Notes: generated from the sequence alone by a model not told the origin. A stretch of DNA of 64,000 bases from Paenibacillus lupini (GCF_011761355.1 NZ_JAASRW010000004.1:485866-549865); one strand, 5' to 3'; shown: positions 45,464 through 54,964, counted from the stretch's first letter. A program made the numbers and translations.

Positions 45464-45874
45464 ATGAATCTCATTCCTTTCAATAGCATAAGTGAATTTA
45501 TATCCGGCAGCTCTGCTAACTTAAAACAATTCGCTTTTGGTAATGTGGTTGGCAATATACTTATTTTTATTCCCCTTGGTGTATATGTGGCATTATTTAA
45601 GAGCAATAAAAAAGTAATAATCAATCTGTTGTTTATATGTATGGTAAGTTTATTTGTTGAAGTCATTCTAGGGCTATTAGGCATTGGAGCAGCAGATATT
45701 AATGATATCATTCTAAATGGTTTAGTTGGATGGATTGGTATCGTAGTGTATAAGTCTTTATTATTTGTAATACGAGATAAAAAGAAAGTACAAACTGTAA
45801 TAACCGTACTATCTGCCATCGTAGGGTTACCAGTTATATACTTCTTATTATTCATGATAAAAATGAGGTTCTGA
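45464..45874 (+). CDS. VanZ-like membrane protein, probably N-terminally truncated
   Basis: 136 aa from the first ATG. NLIPFNSISEFI, GNVVGNILIFIPLGVY and the following helices match the core of VanZ-family proteins (teicoplanin-resistance-associated, function unknown). The usual first transmembrane helix is absent. The frame stays open back to 45386 (KKKIEKGKKGELFNSQRTLVRS) but has no ATG there, although AAAGGAG is present at 45423; the ATG at 45464 has no ribosome site. It may be 5'-truncated or use a non-standard start. Base composition is more AT-rich than its neighbours. Confidence 0.6.
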   Translation: MNLIPFNSISEFISGSSANLKQFAFGNVVGNILIFIPLGVYVALFKSNKKVIINLLFICMVSLFVEVILGLLGIGAADINDIILNGLVGWIGIVVYKSLLFVIRDKKKVQTVITVLSAIVGLPVIYFLLFMIKMRF

Positions 45875-45889
45875 ATATCTTTATTGCAC

Positions 45890-45930
45890 GTGCTCAACTT
45901 TGCTTCCTTGCAAGGTTGGGTACTTTTTTT
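45890..45930 (+). terminator. Terminator after VanZ-like gene
   Basis: GTGCTCAAC-TTTGC / GCAA-GTTGGGTAC stem followed by seven T residues. Confidence 0.85.
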
Positions 45931-46096
45931 GTTATGTATACACTTTACAAGGTTTGTCCAGTGGTCTAATGTATGCATATAGATCATTTACGTTTTTTGT
46001 CTAATTGGTGACGCTCGAACCACAGCAGTGGCCGAGCGAGGGGTTACAATTACTTGGCACTTATGTTTGGAAAAAGAAATGGTGGAGGAGATTGAA

Positions 46097-46882
46097 TTGT
46101 CGTCAATGCAAAATCTAATCGTTAATAACTTAATTCGCGCTTATGAAAGACTAGGCGAACTCAGTCAGCTGCTCACCTTTATTAAAACGGATCGCACACA
46201 ACGCTTTGAATCTGATGTCCCTTTTGAATTATTCAATAGTGTAGTTAACTATGAGCATTCAGAAGGGATCGACCTTATAGAAGAAATTAAAGCCATTAAG
46301 TCAATGTACCATAATCGCGGCCAGAAATTGCGTTGGCTGACTTACTCTCACAAGCCTGATGAAGTCGTTAATCAAGCACTTGCAGCTAATGATTTGAAGC
46401 AGAGCGACGTGCTTTTCGGCTTGGGACTTGATCTGGAGGGATGGCGGTTGGATTTACCGGAAATACCGGGTCTGGAGGTTCGACCTGTACGGGAACCGCA
46501 AGAGTTGGAGGACTATAGAAAGACCATCTTGGCCGGATTTAGCATTCCAGAGCCGATGGCAGATATTTTTTGCAAAGTGTTTGTAGATGGCCCCAGTCAG
46601 AATTCGTCCATGATTCAACATTATATTGCTTACTTGGAAGGCGTGCCTGTGACTACGCTCAGTACTTTTATCGATGGCGATGTCGCAGGAATCTATAGCA
46701 TTGCAACGGTAGAAGCCTACCGCTCTAGAGGAATGGCTCAAGCGGTGCTAACACATGCATTAGATGTCGTACAACAAAAAGGCGCGAAGCTGGCGGTTAT
46801 CCATGCAACCCCTATGGGACGAAAGGTTTATCAAAGGGTTGGGTTCAAGGAAGAACTGACGATCACCATTCATTCCAGCTAG
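46097..46882 (+). CDS. GNAT-family N-acetyltransferase
   Basis: A 261-aa protein with a C-terminal GNAT domain (~120-258). The acetyl-CoA site is IYSIATVEAYRSRGMAQAVL (R-x-x-G-M/I-A) and the last beta strand is YQRVGFKEE. The N-terminal ~110 residues are helical and unassigned. The frame is open from 46028, but GGAGGAG at 46084-46090 is ideally spaced for the TTG at 46097 (SSMQNLIVNN), which I prefer; ATG 46106 is less well spaced. The acceptor substrate is unknown. Confidence 0.8.
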   Translation: MSSMQNLIVNNLIRAYERLGELSQLLTFIKTDRTQRFESDVPFELFNSVVNYEHSEGIDLIEEIKAIKSMYHNRGQKLRWLTYSHKPDEVVNQALAANDLKQSDVLFGLGLDLEGWRLDLPEIPGLEVRPVREPQELEDYRKTILAGFSIPEPMADIFCKVFVDGPSQNSSMIQHYIAYLEGVPVTTLSTFIDGDVAGIYSIATVEAYRSRGMAQAVLTHALDVVQQKGAKLAVIHATPMGRKVYQRVGFKEELTITIHSS

Positions 46883-46927
46883 CAACACGACGCCGATTTT
46901 ACTGATCCTTCCGGAATTGACCGCTCA

Positions 46928-46957
46928 AAGACTGCCGACTATCGGCAGTCTTTTTCT
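46928..46957 (+). terminator. Terminator after GNAT gene
   Basis: AAGACTGCCGA-CTA-TCGGCAGTCTT stem with trailing T residues. Confidence 0.92.
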
Positions 46958-47199
46958 ATTGGACCAGGTATTGGCTGAGTCAGAGGGGAGCCTTCGGCCG
47001 GATGGAGCAGGCACATCGGAGGTCCATCCCAGGAATCGGTTTGGTGATGTCGATTCTATGGAGTAGCTATACTCGAGGTAACATGCTGATAATATTTTCA
47101 CTTCTTTCAGATGGGAAGCGGTCGTTCTATAATGGATCAGGAGTCTAGTTTTATACATAGAGTGACGCTTAATATTTAAATGCCGAAGGGTCGTGGACT

Positions 47200-48417
47200 A
47201 TGCGTTCTGAAATTCAGCCTGCCAATTACCGGGTTCCGCTTTTTTGTGCAGTTACTTTGTTATTCTGGTTCTCGATGTATACCTGTGTTCCAATTTTAAC
47301 CGCATATGTAGAAAGCATGGGTGCATCGAATAAGATGGCAGGACTGATCGTAGGGATGTACGGGCTAAGCCAAATGCTGTTACGTATTCCGGTTGGCATC
47401 CTGAGTGATCGGATTCATAAGCGGAAGCTGTTTATAATGATCGGGTTATTGTTCTCTACCCTGTCAGGGGCAGGTATTCTATTGACGCATGATCTAAACT
47501 GGATCCTATTCCTTAGAGTTGCGGCGGGGATCGCGGCTTCGACATGGGTGGACTTTACAATTCTTTTTGCCAGCTACTACGCCAATGACGAAACGACCCG
47601 TGCCATGGGAACGATTGCCGTATATAATTCTTTGGGACAGATGCTGGGGATATTATGCGGGGGATGGTTTGCGGATCAATATGGCTGGGAGTCGGCTTTC
47701 CTCATTGGAGCCGCTGTTGGATTGGTTGGGATAGCGGGTTCTTTCTTCATCGTGGAGAAGTTCGATGATCAGGCGGCCCCTATAACCCTGCAGGGGATAC
47801 AAGAGGTGGCAAGTGACCGCACTCTTCTGACCGTCTCGTTTCTCTCGATTTTATTTCAAATGCTGACGTTTGCAACCGTCTTCGGTTTTACCCCCGTGTT
47901 TGCCCAGTCACTTGGGGCAACCAAGCTGGATATGGGGCTGCTTACATTCTGTTCAACTTTGCCTACAGCACTTGCTTCCTGGATAGGCGGCAGGCATTTG
48001 GCCCGTAAGCTTGGAGAACGAAGGGTTATTATTCTAGGGTTCATTCTGAGCGGCTTGTTTACGGTCTTTATTCCTTTTACCAGCTCCTTATGGTTTCTTA
48101 TTGTGACCCAATCACTTGCCGGCTTTGGCAGGGGCTTTACGTCTCCCGTTCTTATGTCTCTTTGCATCAAGCATATGGTGCCGGAGAAACGAGCTACGGC
48201 TATGGGATTCTATCAAGCGATCTATGGATTGGGCATGTTCGTGGGTCCTTTATTTATGGGGGCTGCGGGGGATTGGCTAACCTTGCGGGAGGGCTTTGTG
48301 ATCGTTGGATTGCTGGGGTGTGTGACTGCTTTACTAGGGCAAGTGATGCTAAGAAAACTGCCTGGTATTGGCAAATCATCGAGTATAGCATCAGGCACCT
48401 CTTCAAAAAACGCATGA
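47200..48417 (+). CDS. MFS transporter
   Basis: A 405-aa inner-membrane protein with 12 predicted helices and the MFS loop 2-3 signature (GILSDRIHKRKLF). A second, weaker match sits in the loop after helix 8 (GGRHLARKLGERRV). AAGGGTCG precedes the ATG. It is followed after 66 nt by a co-directional Gfo/Idh/MocA dehydrogenase, so the two may import and oxidise, or export, a related metabolite. The substrate cannot be assigned. Confidence 0.9.
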   Translation: MRSEIQPANYRVPLFCAVTLLFWFSMYTCVPILTAYVESMGASNKMAGLIVGMYGLSQMLLRIPVGILSDRIHKRKLFIMIGLLFSTLSGAGILLTHDLNWILFLRVAAGIAASTWVDFTILFASYYANDETTRAMGTIAVYNSLGQMLGILCGGWFADQYGWESAFLIGAAVGLVGIAGSFFIVEKFDDQAAPITLQGIQEVASDRTLLTVSFLSILFQMLTFATVFGFTPVFAQSLGATKLDMGLLTFCSTLPTALASWIGGRHLARKLGERRVIILGFILSGLFTVFIPFTSSLWFLIVTQSLAGFGRGFTSPVLMSLCIKHMVPEKRATAMGFYQAIYGLGMFVGPLFMGAAGDWLTLREGFVIVGLLGCVTALLGQVMLRKLPGIGKSSSIASGTSSKNA

Positions 48418-48483
48418 TAGAATGTTTTTTCAAAATAGTACTTGATTAAAACGGAACTATAACCGAAGAAGGCGGTGAAATAA

Positions 48484-49572
48484 ATGGGGAAAGCCATAAC
48501 ATTCAGCATCATAGGCGGCGGAAGCTTTCGCGCACAATATTTTCTAAGAATTGCACAGGCACTTCCTGAGCAATTTCGTGTTAGCGGAATGGTCATTCGT
48601 GATGAATCCAAGGGCAGGGCGATGGAAGAGTTATGGAAAGTGACTAGTTACCGGACACTGGATCAGCTCTTGGTTAATGAACAACCGGACTTTGTTGTAC
48701 TATCTATCCATGCATCTGCCGCTATCGATTATATGCTGCAGCTGGCAGAACGAGGAATTCCTGTACTTACTGAAACACCTCCCGCACCTGATCTGGACGG
48801 TTTACTGCAGCTCCACGACAAGCTTACCCGTCAAGGTGCGCGAATTCAAGTTGCTGAACAGTACCAGTTTCATCCTATACAGGAAGCCCGGCATAACTTT
48901 ATTATGTCTGGACAGTTAGGCAATGTTAATCAAGTGACGGTATCCATATCTCATTTATATCATGCAGTAAGCTTAATTCGGAAAATGCTGGGAGTGCGCT
49001 TTGAAGAAGTCACTATAAAGGGAATGAGGTTTGAATCTGATTGGGTCGCTGGACCGAACCGAAGCGGTCCGCCTGCAGAAGATAAATTAATCAAGTCGGA
49101 GAGAGATTTGGCTTGGTTGAATTTTGGCGGAAAGCTGGGGATTTACGATTTCACCAAGGATCAACATCGTTCATGGACCCGTTCGAACCATTTATGCGTA
49201 CGGGGGGAGCGGGGGGAAATATTCGATAATCGGATCAGCATACAAGATCCTTCCTGCATACAGATTCAAATGGAATTAAAGCGAATGAATAAAGGTGAGT
49301 ATGAGAACGCGGAAGGCTACTTCCTTAAAGGAATTATGGCTGGAGAACGATGGGTATACGAAAACCCTTACATGCCTGCTAGGCTTTATGACGATGAAAT
49401 TGCTATTGCGGTCTGTTTGGAGAAGATGGCGGTTTATGCCGAGGGAGGACCCGGATTTTATGGTCTTCCGGAAGCTTCGCAGGACCACTATATCGGAATG
49501 CTGATTGAGCAGGCCATTAGATCCGGGGAGACAGTAGTATCAATTCGACAACCATGGGCTGATAACGAATGA
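48484..49572 (+). CDS. Gfo/Idh/MocA-family oxidoreductase
   Basis: A 362-aa NAD(P)-dependent oxidoreductase. The Rossmann fold begins FSIIGGGSFRAQYFL. The family's TETPPAPDLDGL (EKP-type turn, here ETP) follows at ~95-110, with the dimerising beta-sheet domain after it. The usual catalytic Lys of the EKP motif is replaced by Thr, so activity on the classic sugar substrates is uncertain. GGCGGTG precedes the ATG. It is probably transcribed with the upstream MFS gene. Confidence 0.85.
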   Translation: MGKAITFSIIGGGSFRAQYFLRIAQALPEQFRVSGMVIRDESKGRAMEELWKVTSYRTLDQLLVNEQPDFVVLSIHASAAIDYMLQLAERGIPVLTETPPAPDLDGLLQLHDKLTRQGARIQVAEQYQFHPIQEARHNFIMSGQLGNVNQVTVSISHLYHAVSLIRKMLGVRFEEVTIKGMRFESDWVAGPNRSGPPAEDKLIKSERDLAWLNFGGKLGIYDFTKDQHRSWTRSNHLCVRGERGEIFDNRISIQDPSCIQIQMELKRMNKGEYENAEGYFLKGIMAGERWVYENPYMPARLYDDEIAIAVCLEKMAVYAEGGPGFYGLPEASQDHYIGMLIEQAIRSGETVVSIRQPWADNE

Positions 49573-49621
49573 TAACAACCGCATTACTATGACATTCAGC
49601 TCGTCGGTATTTCGAGGAGCA

Positions 49622-49651
49622 GAGAAACCGCCCTGAGAAGGGCGGTTTCTC
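49622..49651. terminator. Bidirectional terminator between convergent genes
   Basis: GAGAAACCGCCC-TGAGA-AGGGCGGTTTCTC near-perfect palindrome between the oxidoreductase stop and the minus-strand gene stop. Confidence 0.85.
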
Positions 49652-49658
49652 TTGTTTA

Positions 49659-50054
49659 TCACGCAGCAATTTCTGATAACCATACTATTGCATTGTGTAC
49701 ACCTTCGAATTCATGGTACAGCAATGTTGTTGTATCCTTTTCAGTAGCTTCTCTATTCAAACCGCTGTGGGAGAATGAATTCGTTAGGTTAACAGCAGCT
49801 GTGTATTGAATGCCTGCATTCAATAGTCTGGGGAGCCACTCATCATACAACCATTTCATGTCTTCTTCCAAGGTCAATAAATGACTGTTATCAAATAAAA
49901 CTTTCTTTGCCTTCTTAACGACAGCCAATTCAATCAATTTATCTAAAGGTTCGCGGAAATCGTCCCCTATAGCAAAGGAATTCCACCGAATCACAACAGA
50001 TTCAATTACATCATCCCAAAAAATGTGAGCCTTTTTATAGTAATGTCCCATCAT
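49659..50054 (-). CDS. Hypothetical protein, possible STAS/SpoIIAA-like fold
   Basis: 131 aa. Alternating beta/alpha pattern (VIESVVIRWNSFAIGDDFREPLDKLIELAVVKKAKKVLFDNSH) resembles STAS-like domains of unknown function found in Bacteroidetes and Firmicutes; this is a structural impression only. AAGGAGAG before the ATG at 50054 (MMGHYYKKAHIFWDD) gives a better start than 50117. Monocistronic and convergent with the oxidoreductase gene. Confidence 0.65.
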   Translation of the reverse strand: MMGHYYKKAHIFWDDVIESVVIRWNSFAIGDDFREPLDKLIELAVVKKAKKVLFDNSHLLTLEEDMKWLYDEWLPRLLNAGIQYTAAVNLTNSFSHSGLNREATEKDTTTLLYHEFEGVHNAIVWLSEIAA

Positions 50055-50271
50055 AATTCTCTCCTTCATCCATTTCATGTGTTTTGATAGTTTCACTATA
50101 ATACGAAAAGGCATCATATACGTGATTAATATATTTTAGATTTGCTATAGACGTCATTTATACCCTGAATCCGCAATTGTTCTATTTTACCTAACACTGT
50201 AACAGCTGTAACTTTTAAATTAATCATTACGTCTAGATAGTTACATCTGAGCAGAGAAAGGAAGAATATAA

Positions 50272-51411
50272 ATGATAAATAGAAAAAATCTCATGCTGTC
50301 CAGTCTTGTATTTGCGACCGTCATTTCTGCAAGCAGCGCGCCATTAGCATACGGAGCCGAGAGCAAATCTGCCGCGCCCTCTGCCGTTACTTTTAAAATA
50401 AACGATGTTCATTATAGCAATAGCACCGGTAAGCATAGCCTGCTTTCAGCCCCTTTTGTTAAGAACGGAAGTACGATGGTTCCCGTCAGAGCTGCTGCTG
50501 AATCTCTAGGCGCGTCGATAACTTGGAATAACAAGAACCAGAGGATTACCTTGTCGGGCGCAGGCTTCGGCAGTATTCAGTTCACTTTGAATTCGTCATA
50601 TGCGGTGAATGCCAAGGGAGAGAAAATCAAGCTGCCCGAGCAGGTGCGCCAGGCAAAGGGCACTGTGTTCGTCCCTGCCCGGTCGTTGGCAACACTGATG
50701 GGCGTCCGTCTGCAATGGGAGCCTGCAACCGATACGATCACTCTCGCAAATCAAGCGCAATCGCCTGGTTCAATAAACTTTAATTATCCATTTGCCAAGG
50801 ATACGGAAGGATGGAAGGGGGGCTTTGCCGATATGCCGGTCGATTATGATAAAGAGATTTACGAACTGGACTTCGCCCGTAACTTACTTCCCGTCCAAAA
50901 CAATACCGCTAATTATGGTCTGAAGCTCTCGGGGCATAATCGCAGCGATGATCTGTTTATGTATCTTTCCAAAGGCATGGAAGGGTTCAAACCAAATGCT
51001 TCCTATAACGTTAATTTGAAGTTTGCGATGTATACCGACGCGGGAGGAGGAATGATCGGAATTGGCGGCTCTCCAGCTGAATCCGTATTCCTGAAGGCTG
51101 GTATTCTTGCGAACGAACCGTTATCTGTTCCAACCTCTTCCGAAGGATCGCAGTACTACAGAATGAACGTGGACATCGGCAGTCAAGGAACCGGCGGCAA
51201 GGACGTCAAGGTAATTGGCAATGCTGCTAAACCTGATGTGGAGAAGGATGGTTATCAGCGTGTTGAGTTTGATTACAGCGCTAAGGTGACGGCAAATGCC
51301 AAGGGCGAGATTTTTATTCTTATTGGCGCGGATTCAGGATTCGAAGGGCTGACTACCCTTTACTTTGATGATATCAAAGTAACCGCTCAGGCCGCCGAGT
51401 CCGGGCAATAA
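50272..51411 (+). CDS. Secreted protein with copper amine oxidase N-terminal domain
   Basis: A 379-aa exported protein: signal peptide (1-29), a Cu_amine_oxidN1 module (~40-160; APFVKNGSTMVPVRAAAESLGASITWNN, then TVFVPARSLATLMGVRLQWEP), and a ~210-aa C-terminal region that I do not recognise, with beta-rich features (NYGLKLSGHNRSDDLFMYLS, TLYFDDIKV). The N-domain is very common in Paenibacillus secreted proteins and thought to bind the cell envelope rather than copper. The C-terminal part ends like a carbohydrate-binding jelly-roll. AAGGAAG precedes the ATG. Confidence 0.85.
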   Translation: MINRKNLMLSSLVFATVISASSAPLAYGAESKSAAPSAVTFKINDVHYSNSTGKHSLLSAPFVKNGSTMVPVRAAAESLGASITWNNKNQRITLSGAGFGSIQFTLNSSYAVNAKGEKIKLPEQVRQAKGTVFVPARSLATLMGVRLQWEPATDTITLANQAQSPGSINFNYPFAKDTEGWKGGFADMPVDYDKEIYELDFARNLLPVQNNTANYGLKLSGHNRSDDLFMYLSKGMEGFKPNASYNVNLKFAMYTDAGGGMIGIGGSPAESVFLKAGILANEPLSVPTSSEGSQYYRMNVDIGSQGTGGKDVKVIGNAAKPDVEKDGYQRVEFDYSAKVTANAKGEIFILIGADSGFEGLTTLYFDDIKVTAQAAESGQ

Positions 51412-51452
51412 CATGCAAATAGCTTTGGCTATTAAGCCGGCTTAACTCACCC

Positions 51453-51490
51453 AAAAGTGCTTGCCATTCCATTAATGGCAAGCACTTTTT
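51453..51490. terminator. Bidirectional terminator
   Basis: AAGTGCTTGCCATT/AATGGCAAGCACTT perfect stem with T residues on both exits. Confidence 0.9.
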
Positions 51491-51522
51491 TTGTATGGTA
51501 AGAATAAAGGAGAAGAACTTGT

Positions 51523-51774
51523 TTATTCCGAAAAGCGAGCAAATAAGAAAGCCCACAACGACGACATCATGAGAGACAGAGGAAGCGCAGGCTTCCTTTT
51601 ATTAAAGTGAACCCATTTCCAGGCATGTTTATCAATTTGTTTGAGTTCCCAATTTTTAAGTCTCATCTGCTCTTCAAAGAAAAAAGGATGATTTAACAAC
51701 GTATTCACTTCCCTTTTATAATAATGGTCAATCCAACGATTTCCATTATTATAAAAAAGAAAGTATGACAGCAT
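51523..51774 (-). CDS. 83-aa hypothetical protein after WYL regulator
   Basis: The minus-strand frame from ATG 51774 has GGAGAAG upstream and starts 4 nt after the WYL gene stop. It encodes an aromatic, basic peptide (NNGNRWIDHYYKREVNTLLNHPFFFEEQ) ending in a hydrophobic stretch (LPLSLMMSSLWAFLFARF). No family is recognised. The frame extends upstream into the WYL gene out of phase, but that part is a shadow. Confidence 0.45.
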   Translation of the reverse strand: MLSYFLFYNNGNRWIDHYYKREVNTLLNHPFFFEEQMRLKNWELKQIDKHAWKWVHFNKRKPALPLSLMMSSLWAFLFARFSE

Positions 51775-51778
51775 AGTG

Positions 51779-52696
51779 TCACACTTCTCCGTAACGGTCC
51801 AACATTTTTTCGATTTTCTCTTTGATCCGAAGTCTGAGCATTGGTGGTTCGAGCACAACGGCGTCCTCGCCGAAGGTAAGCAGCTTTTGAATGAGCCAGT
51901 CGGTGTCGATGGATTGGACAATGGTTAGCGTAAGTGTTCCGTCTTCATTGAACTGCTTCTCGTCCAGATAAAATTCGTCGAGCACCTTGGCAAGCGAACC
52001 AGCCGTGAAATGAATGACGGCATGTTCAGTCTGGTCGTGATCATACACGCCGCCTGAGAAAATATTATCGGCATGGACGGTGTGCTTCCGTTCGAACACT
52101 TCCTCCAAGGCAGTTAGCTCCGACATTCTCGTCAGCTTGAACAACCGATAATCGCTGCGCGAACGGCAGTAACCATATAAATACCAAGTGTCGTATTTAA
52201 GCACCAGACTGACAGGCTCAACGATTCGGTCCTGCCGTTCTTCCTTGGCATTGATGTAATGAAAGTGGACGAGCTGACCGGCATTAATAGCCGAGCGGAG
52301 AATTCGGAGCAGACAGGCATAAGATCTCCAGCTTCCTAGATCCATCGTCAGGCTCGGGGTCTTGCTGCTATCGGTCTGCACGGTCTTCAGGCGTTGAATC
52401 GTCTCCTGAACCCGCTCATCTTGAAATATGGTTGTTGTGCTATTCAGAAGGGTAATTAAAGAGGCAATATCATCGGAACCTAGAAGGCTTTTGTCCATCT
52501 TGTATTCCTTCATGATCCCATAACCGCCGTTTACGCCTTGATAGGATACAACAGGAATACCGGCTGCGCAGATTGCCTCTATGTCCCTGTAAATGGTTCT
52601 TTGCGAGACGCCGTATTTGTATGACAATTCCGATGCAGAAACGACTTCATTGTTCAGCAGCATATATGTAATGGATATCAGTCTTTCCAGCTTCAA
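51779..52696 (-). CDS. WYL-domain transcriptional regulator
   Basis: A 305-aa regulator: N-terminal winged HTH (ISITYMLLNNEVVSASELSYKYGVSQRTIYRDIEA), WYL domain (~140-225; VHFHYINAKEERQDRIVEPVSLVLKYDTWYLYGYCRSR) and a WCX C-terminal extension. WYL domains sense ligands such as nucleic acids or nucleotides. Its ATG overlaps the LysR stop by 4 nt, so the two regulators are translationally coupled. Confidence 0.9.
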   Translation of the reverse strand: MKLERLISITYMLLNNEVVSASELSYKYGVSQRTIYRDIEAICAAGIPVVSYQGVNGGYGIMKEYKMDKSLLGSDDIASLITLLNSTTTIFQDERVQETIQRLKTVQTDSSKTPSLTMDLGSWRSYACLLRILRSAINAGQLVHFHYINAKEERQDRIVEPVSLVLKYDTWYLYGYCRSRSDYRLFKLTRMSELTALEEVFERKHTVHADNIFSGGVYDHDQTEHAVIHFTAGSLAKVLDEFYLDEKQFNEDGTLTLTIVQSIDTDWLIQKLLTFGEDAVVLEPPMLRLRIKEKIEKMLDRYGEV

Positions 52697-53574
52697 GAAA
52701 GAATCACCACCTTTTCATCTCGAATAATCGAAATGATCTCCTGCAGCTCATGCATATGCTTGTGCTTGCTCTTATAACCGATAAACAGCTCGTTATTAAC
52801 CGTTAAACTATCGAAGCAAGTTTGAAGGTTGGTATTCGAATTCTCGAACAGATAGGTAGGGGCAACACTGATGCCTGCTCCCGCCTCGACGGCTTTGATA
52901 ACAGCATGCATATTGGGAATCACATGCTTTGGCTTAATAAGAGGCCGTCTCTTGAAATGCTCTCTCCAGAGACGTCTAATTATGGGGAGCTCCAGCCCGT
53001 ATGAAATCCACTTTTGCGCGGACAGCCATTCTTCTATTTCCTTCAAATTGTGAAGCTCGGGAATGGTAAAAGCAGCTGGAGTGATAATCGTGAACGTCTC
53101 TTCCATAAGCCATTCATACTCAATGCCGGGTACGGCGAATTTCTTGGGCGTAATAATCAGCTCGACCTGATCTTCCTTCAAAAGCTCAATTAGTTGATCA
53201 GCTGTTCCAAAGTAAGACACACTGCAAATGCCGGCATCCGTAAGCTTGGGAAGAAGACACTCCTGGAAATACTCCAGGGACAAGCCGATTCGGAACACCT
53301 TGTTATTTGGAAGGGAGGCGGATTTGAGCCCGGCGGTTGCTTCCTCCAGCGATTCAACAAGTGGAGCTAACCGGGAATAGAGCTCTTTTCCCCGTTCAGT
53401 TGCGACAAGCCTTCTGGACACCCGTGCGAATAAAGCCTCGCCTACTTCCGCTTCCAAGGCAGCGAGGTGCTGACTCATAGCTGGTTGTGTCATCATCCTG
53501 GTCTTGGCCGCTTCAGAAACGGAGTGGTGCTTATAGATTGCAATAAAGCTTCTGTACCATTCAAAATCTACCAT
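52693..53574 (-). CDS. LysR-family transcriptional regulator
   Basis: A 293-aa regulator with N-terminal HTH (FIAIYKHHSVSEAAKTRMMTQPAMSQHLAALEAEVG) and a substrate-binding effector domain. The frame begins at 53634, but AGGGG 11 nt before ATG 53574 gives the standard LysR N-terminus MVDFEWYRSF. It is divergent from namA (~220 bp apart), the usual arrangement for a LysR regulator and its target, and cotranscribed with the WYL regulator. Confidence 0.87.
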   Translation of the reverse strand: MVDFEWYRSFIAIYKHHSVSEAAKTRMMTQPAMSQHLAALEAEVGEALFARVSRRLVATERGKELYSRLAPLVESLEEATAGLKSASLPNNKVFRIGLSLEYFQECLLPKLTDAGICSVSYFGTADQLIELLKEDQVELIITPKKFAVPGIEYEWLMEETFTIITPAAFTIPELHNLKEIEEWLSAQKWISYGLELPIIRRLWREHFKRRPLIKPKHVIPNMHAVIKAVEAGAGISVAPTYLFENSNTNLQTCFDSLTVNNELFIGYKSKHKHMHELQEIISIIRDEKVVILS

Positions 53575-53792
53575 TAATCTATTCATCCCCTGCGTTTTAT
53601 CCATAATCGAATTATAAATATATTTATGAATCATTACAATTTATATAATTCGTTTTATTGTCATGGTGGATGTATAATGGCTCAGTATCATCCATTTCAT
53701 AAAGCCATATCATGAGTTGTCCAATGCTGGGTACATTATTATTGTAGTTGGCATGGAATTCATGGAATGAATGAATAGAGGAGAGATTGAAT

Positions 53793-54824
53793 TTGAAGCA
53801 CTTATTTACCCCATATGAGATCAAGGGCTTGTCCCTTAAAAATCGTGTTGTTATGCCGCCGATGTGCCAATACTCGGTAGCCGAAAAAGACGGTATTGCA
53901 AACGACTGGCATTATACGCATTATGTAAGCCGCGCCGTAGGCGGCACAGGTTTAATTATTATAGAGATGACCGATGTTGAACCGGATGGCCGTATTTCGG
54001 ATTTCGATCTCGGGTTATGGTCTGATGAGCAAATTCCGGCATTAGCCCGTATTATTGAAGCCAGCCATCAGCACGGTGCAAAAGTAGGTATACAAATCGC
54101 ACATGCGGGACGTAAAGCCGAAGATGCGGAAGTACCTGTAGCGCCATCTGCGATTCCTTTTGATGAGAAATCCAAAACCCCAAGAGCTCTGTCTACGCAA
54201 GAAGTTGAAGAGATGGTTGAGAAATTCCGTCTGGCTGTACGCAGAGCTGTTCAAGCGGGCGTAGATACAATTGAACTTCATGGTGCCCATGGTTACTTAA
54301 TTCATCAATTCCATTCCCCGCTGACGAATAAGAGAACGGATAAATATGGTCAAGAGCTGACGTTGTTTGGCAAAGAAGTCATTGAAGCTGCGAAAAGCGA
54401 AATGCCCGCAGATATGCCTTTAATTATGCGGATTTCTGCAAAAGAATATGTGGAAGGCGGATACGGCATCAACGAAAGTATTGCATTCGCCAAAGAATAT
54501 CAAGCAGCTGGTGTTGATCTGTTCCATATTAGTGCAGGCGGAGAAGGGCCAATCGCCGCAGCGGGCAGACCAGGAACACATGCCGCTTACCAAGTGCCTC
54601 TCGCACGAGCAATTAGAGAAGCGCTCAATGTTCCGGTCATTGCAGTAGGCAGACTGGATGAACCAACACTCGCCAACTCCGTTATCGGCAACGAAGACGC
54701 CGATCTCGTAGCCGTAGGCAGAGGTATGCTACGCAATCCTTATTGGACTCTTGAAGCAGCAACCGTGCTCCACAAAGAAACCGAACTGCCTAGACAATAC
54801 CAATTGGGCTTCCCAAAAGTCTAA
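53793..54824 (+). CDS. namA: NADPH dehydrogenase, old yellow enzyme (YqjM/NamA-type)
   Basis: A 343-aa FMN flavoprotein that reduces alpha,beta-unsaturated carbonyls and nitro compounds. The YqjM-class Cys25 (PPMCQYS), substrate-binding ELHGAHGYLIHQF, phosphate-binding VAVGRGMLRNPYW and ANDWHYTHY are visible. There is no ATG start: TTG 53793 has GAGGAG at 9 nt; TTG 53787 is in frame but too close. It is divergent from the LysR gene, suggesting electrophile-responsive control. Confidence 0.9.
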   Translation: MKHLFTPYEIKGLSLKNRVVMPPMCQYSVAEKDGIANDWHYTHYVSRAVGGTGLIIIEMTDVEPDGRISDFDLGLWSDEQIPALARIIEASHQHGAKVGIQIAHAGRKAEDAEVPVAPSAIPFDEKSKTPRALSTQEVEEMVEKFRLAVRRAVQAGVDTIELHGAHGYLIHQFHSPLTNKRTDKYGQELTLFGKEVIEAAKSEMPADMPLIMRISAKEYVEGGYGINESIAFAKEYQAAGVDLFHISAGGEGPIAAAGRPGTHAAYQVPLARAIREALNVPVIAVGRLDEPTLANSVIGNEDADLVAVGRGMLRNPYWTLEAATVLHKETELPRQYQLGFPKV

Positions 54825-54838
54825 TATAGCGATTCAAA

Positions 54839-54873
54839 AAACGGTGCAGGGACAATCCTGCACCGTTTTTTTT
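54839..54873. terminator. Terminator after namA
   Basis: AACGGTGCAGG-GACAAT-CCTGCACCGTT stem flanked by A and T runs on both sides. Confidence 0.92.
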
Positions 54874-54964
54874 ATGCCCTCAAATCCTTTGATCCGTGGT
54901 CTTTTTCTATAGGGTAAACCCAAACGGAGAATTCAAATGCTCTGGAGAAGCGCAGCGCTCGCTT

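Noticed and set aside
51775..51921. Upstream extension of the 83-aa gene at 51523
   Set aside because: This part overlaps the end of the WYL regulator out of frame and is read as a shadow; the RBS-supported ATG is at 51774.
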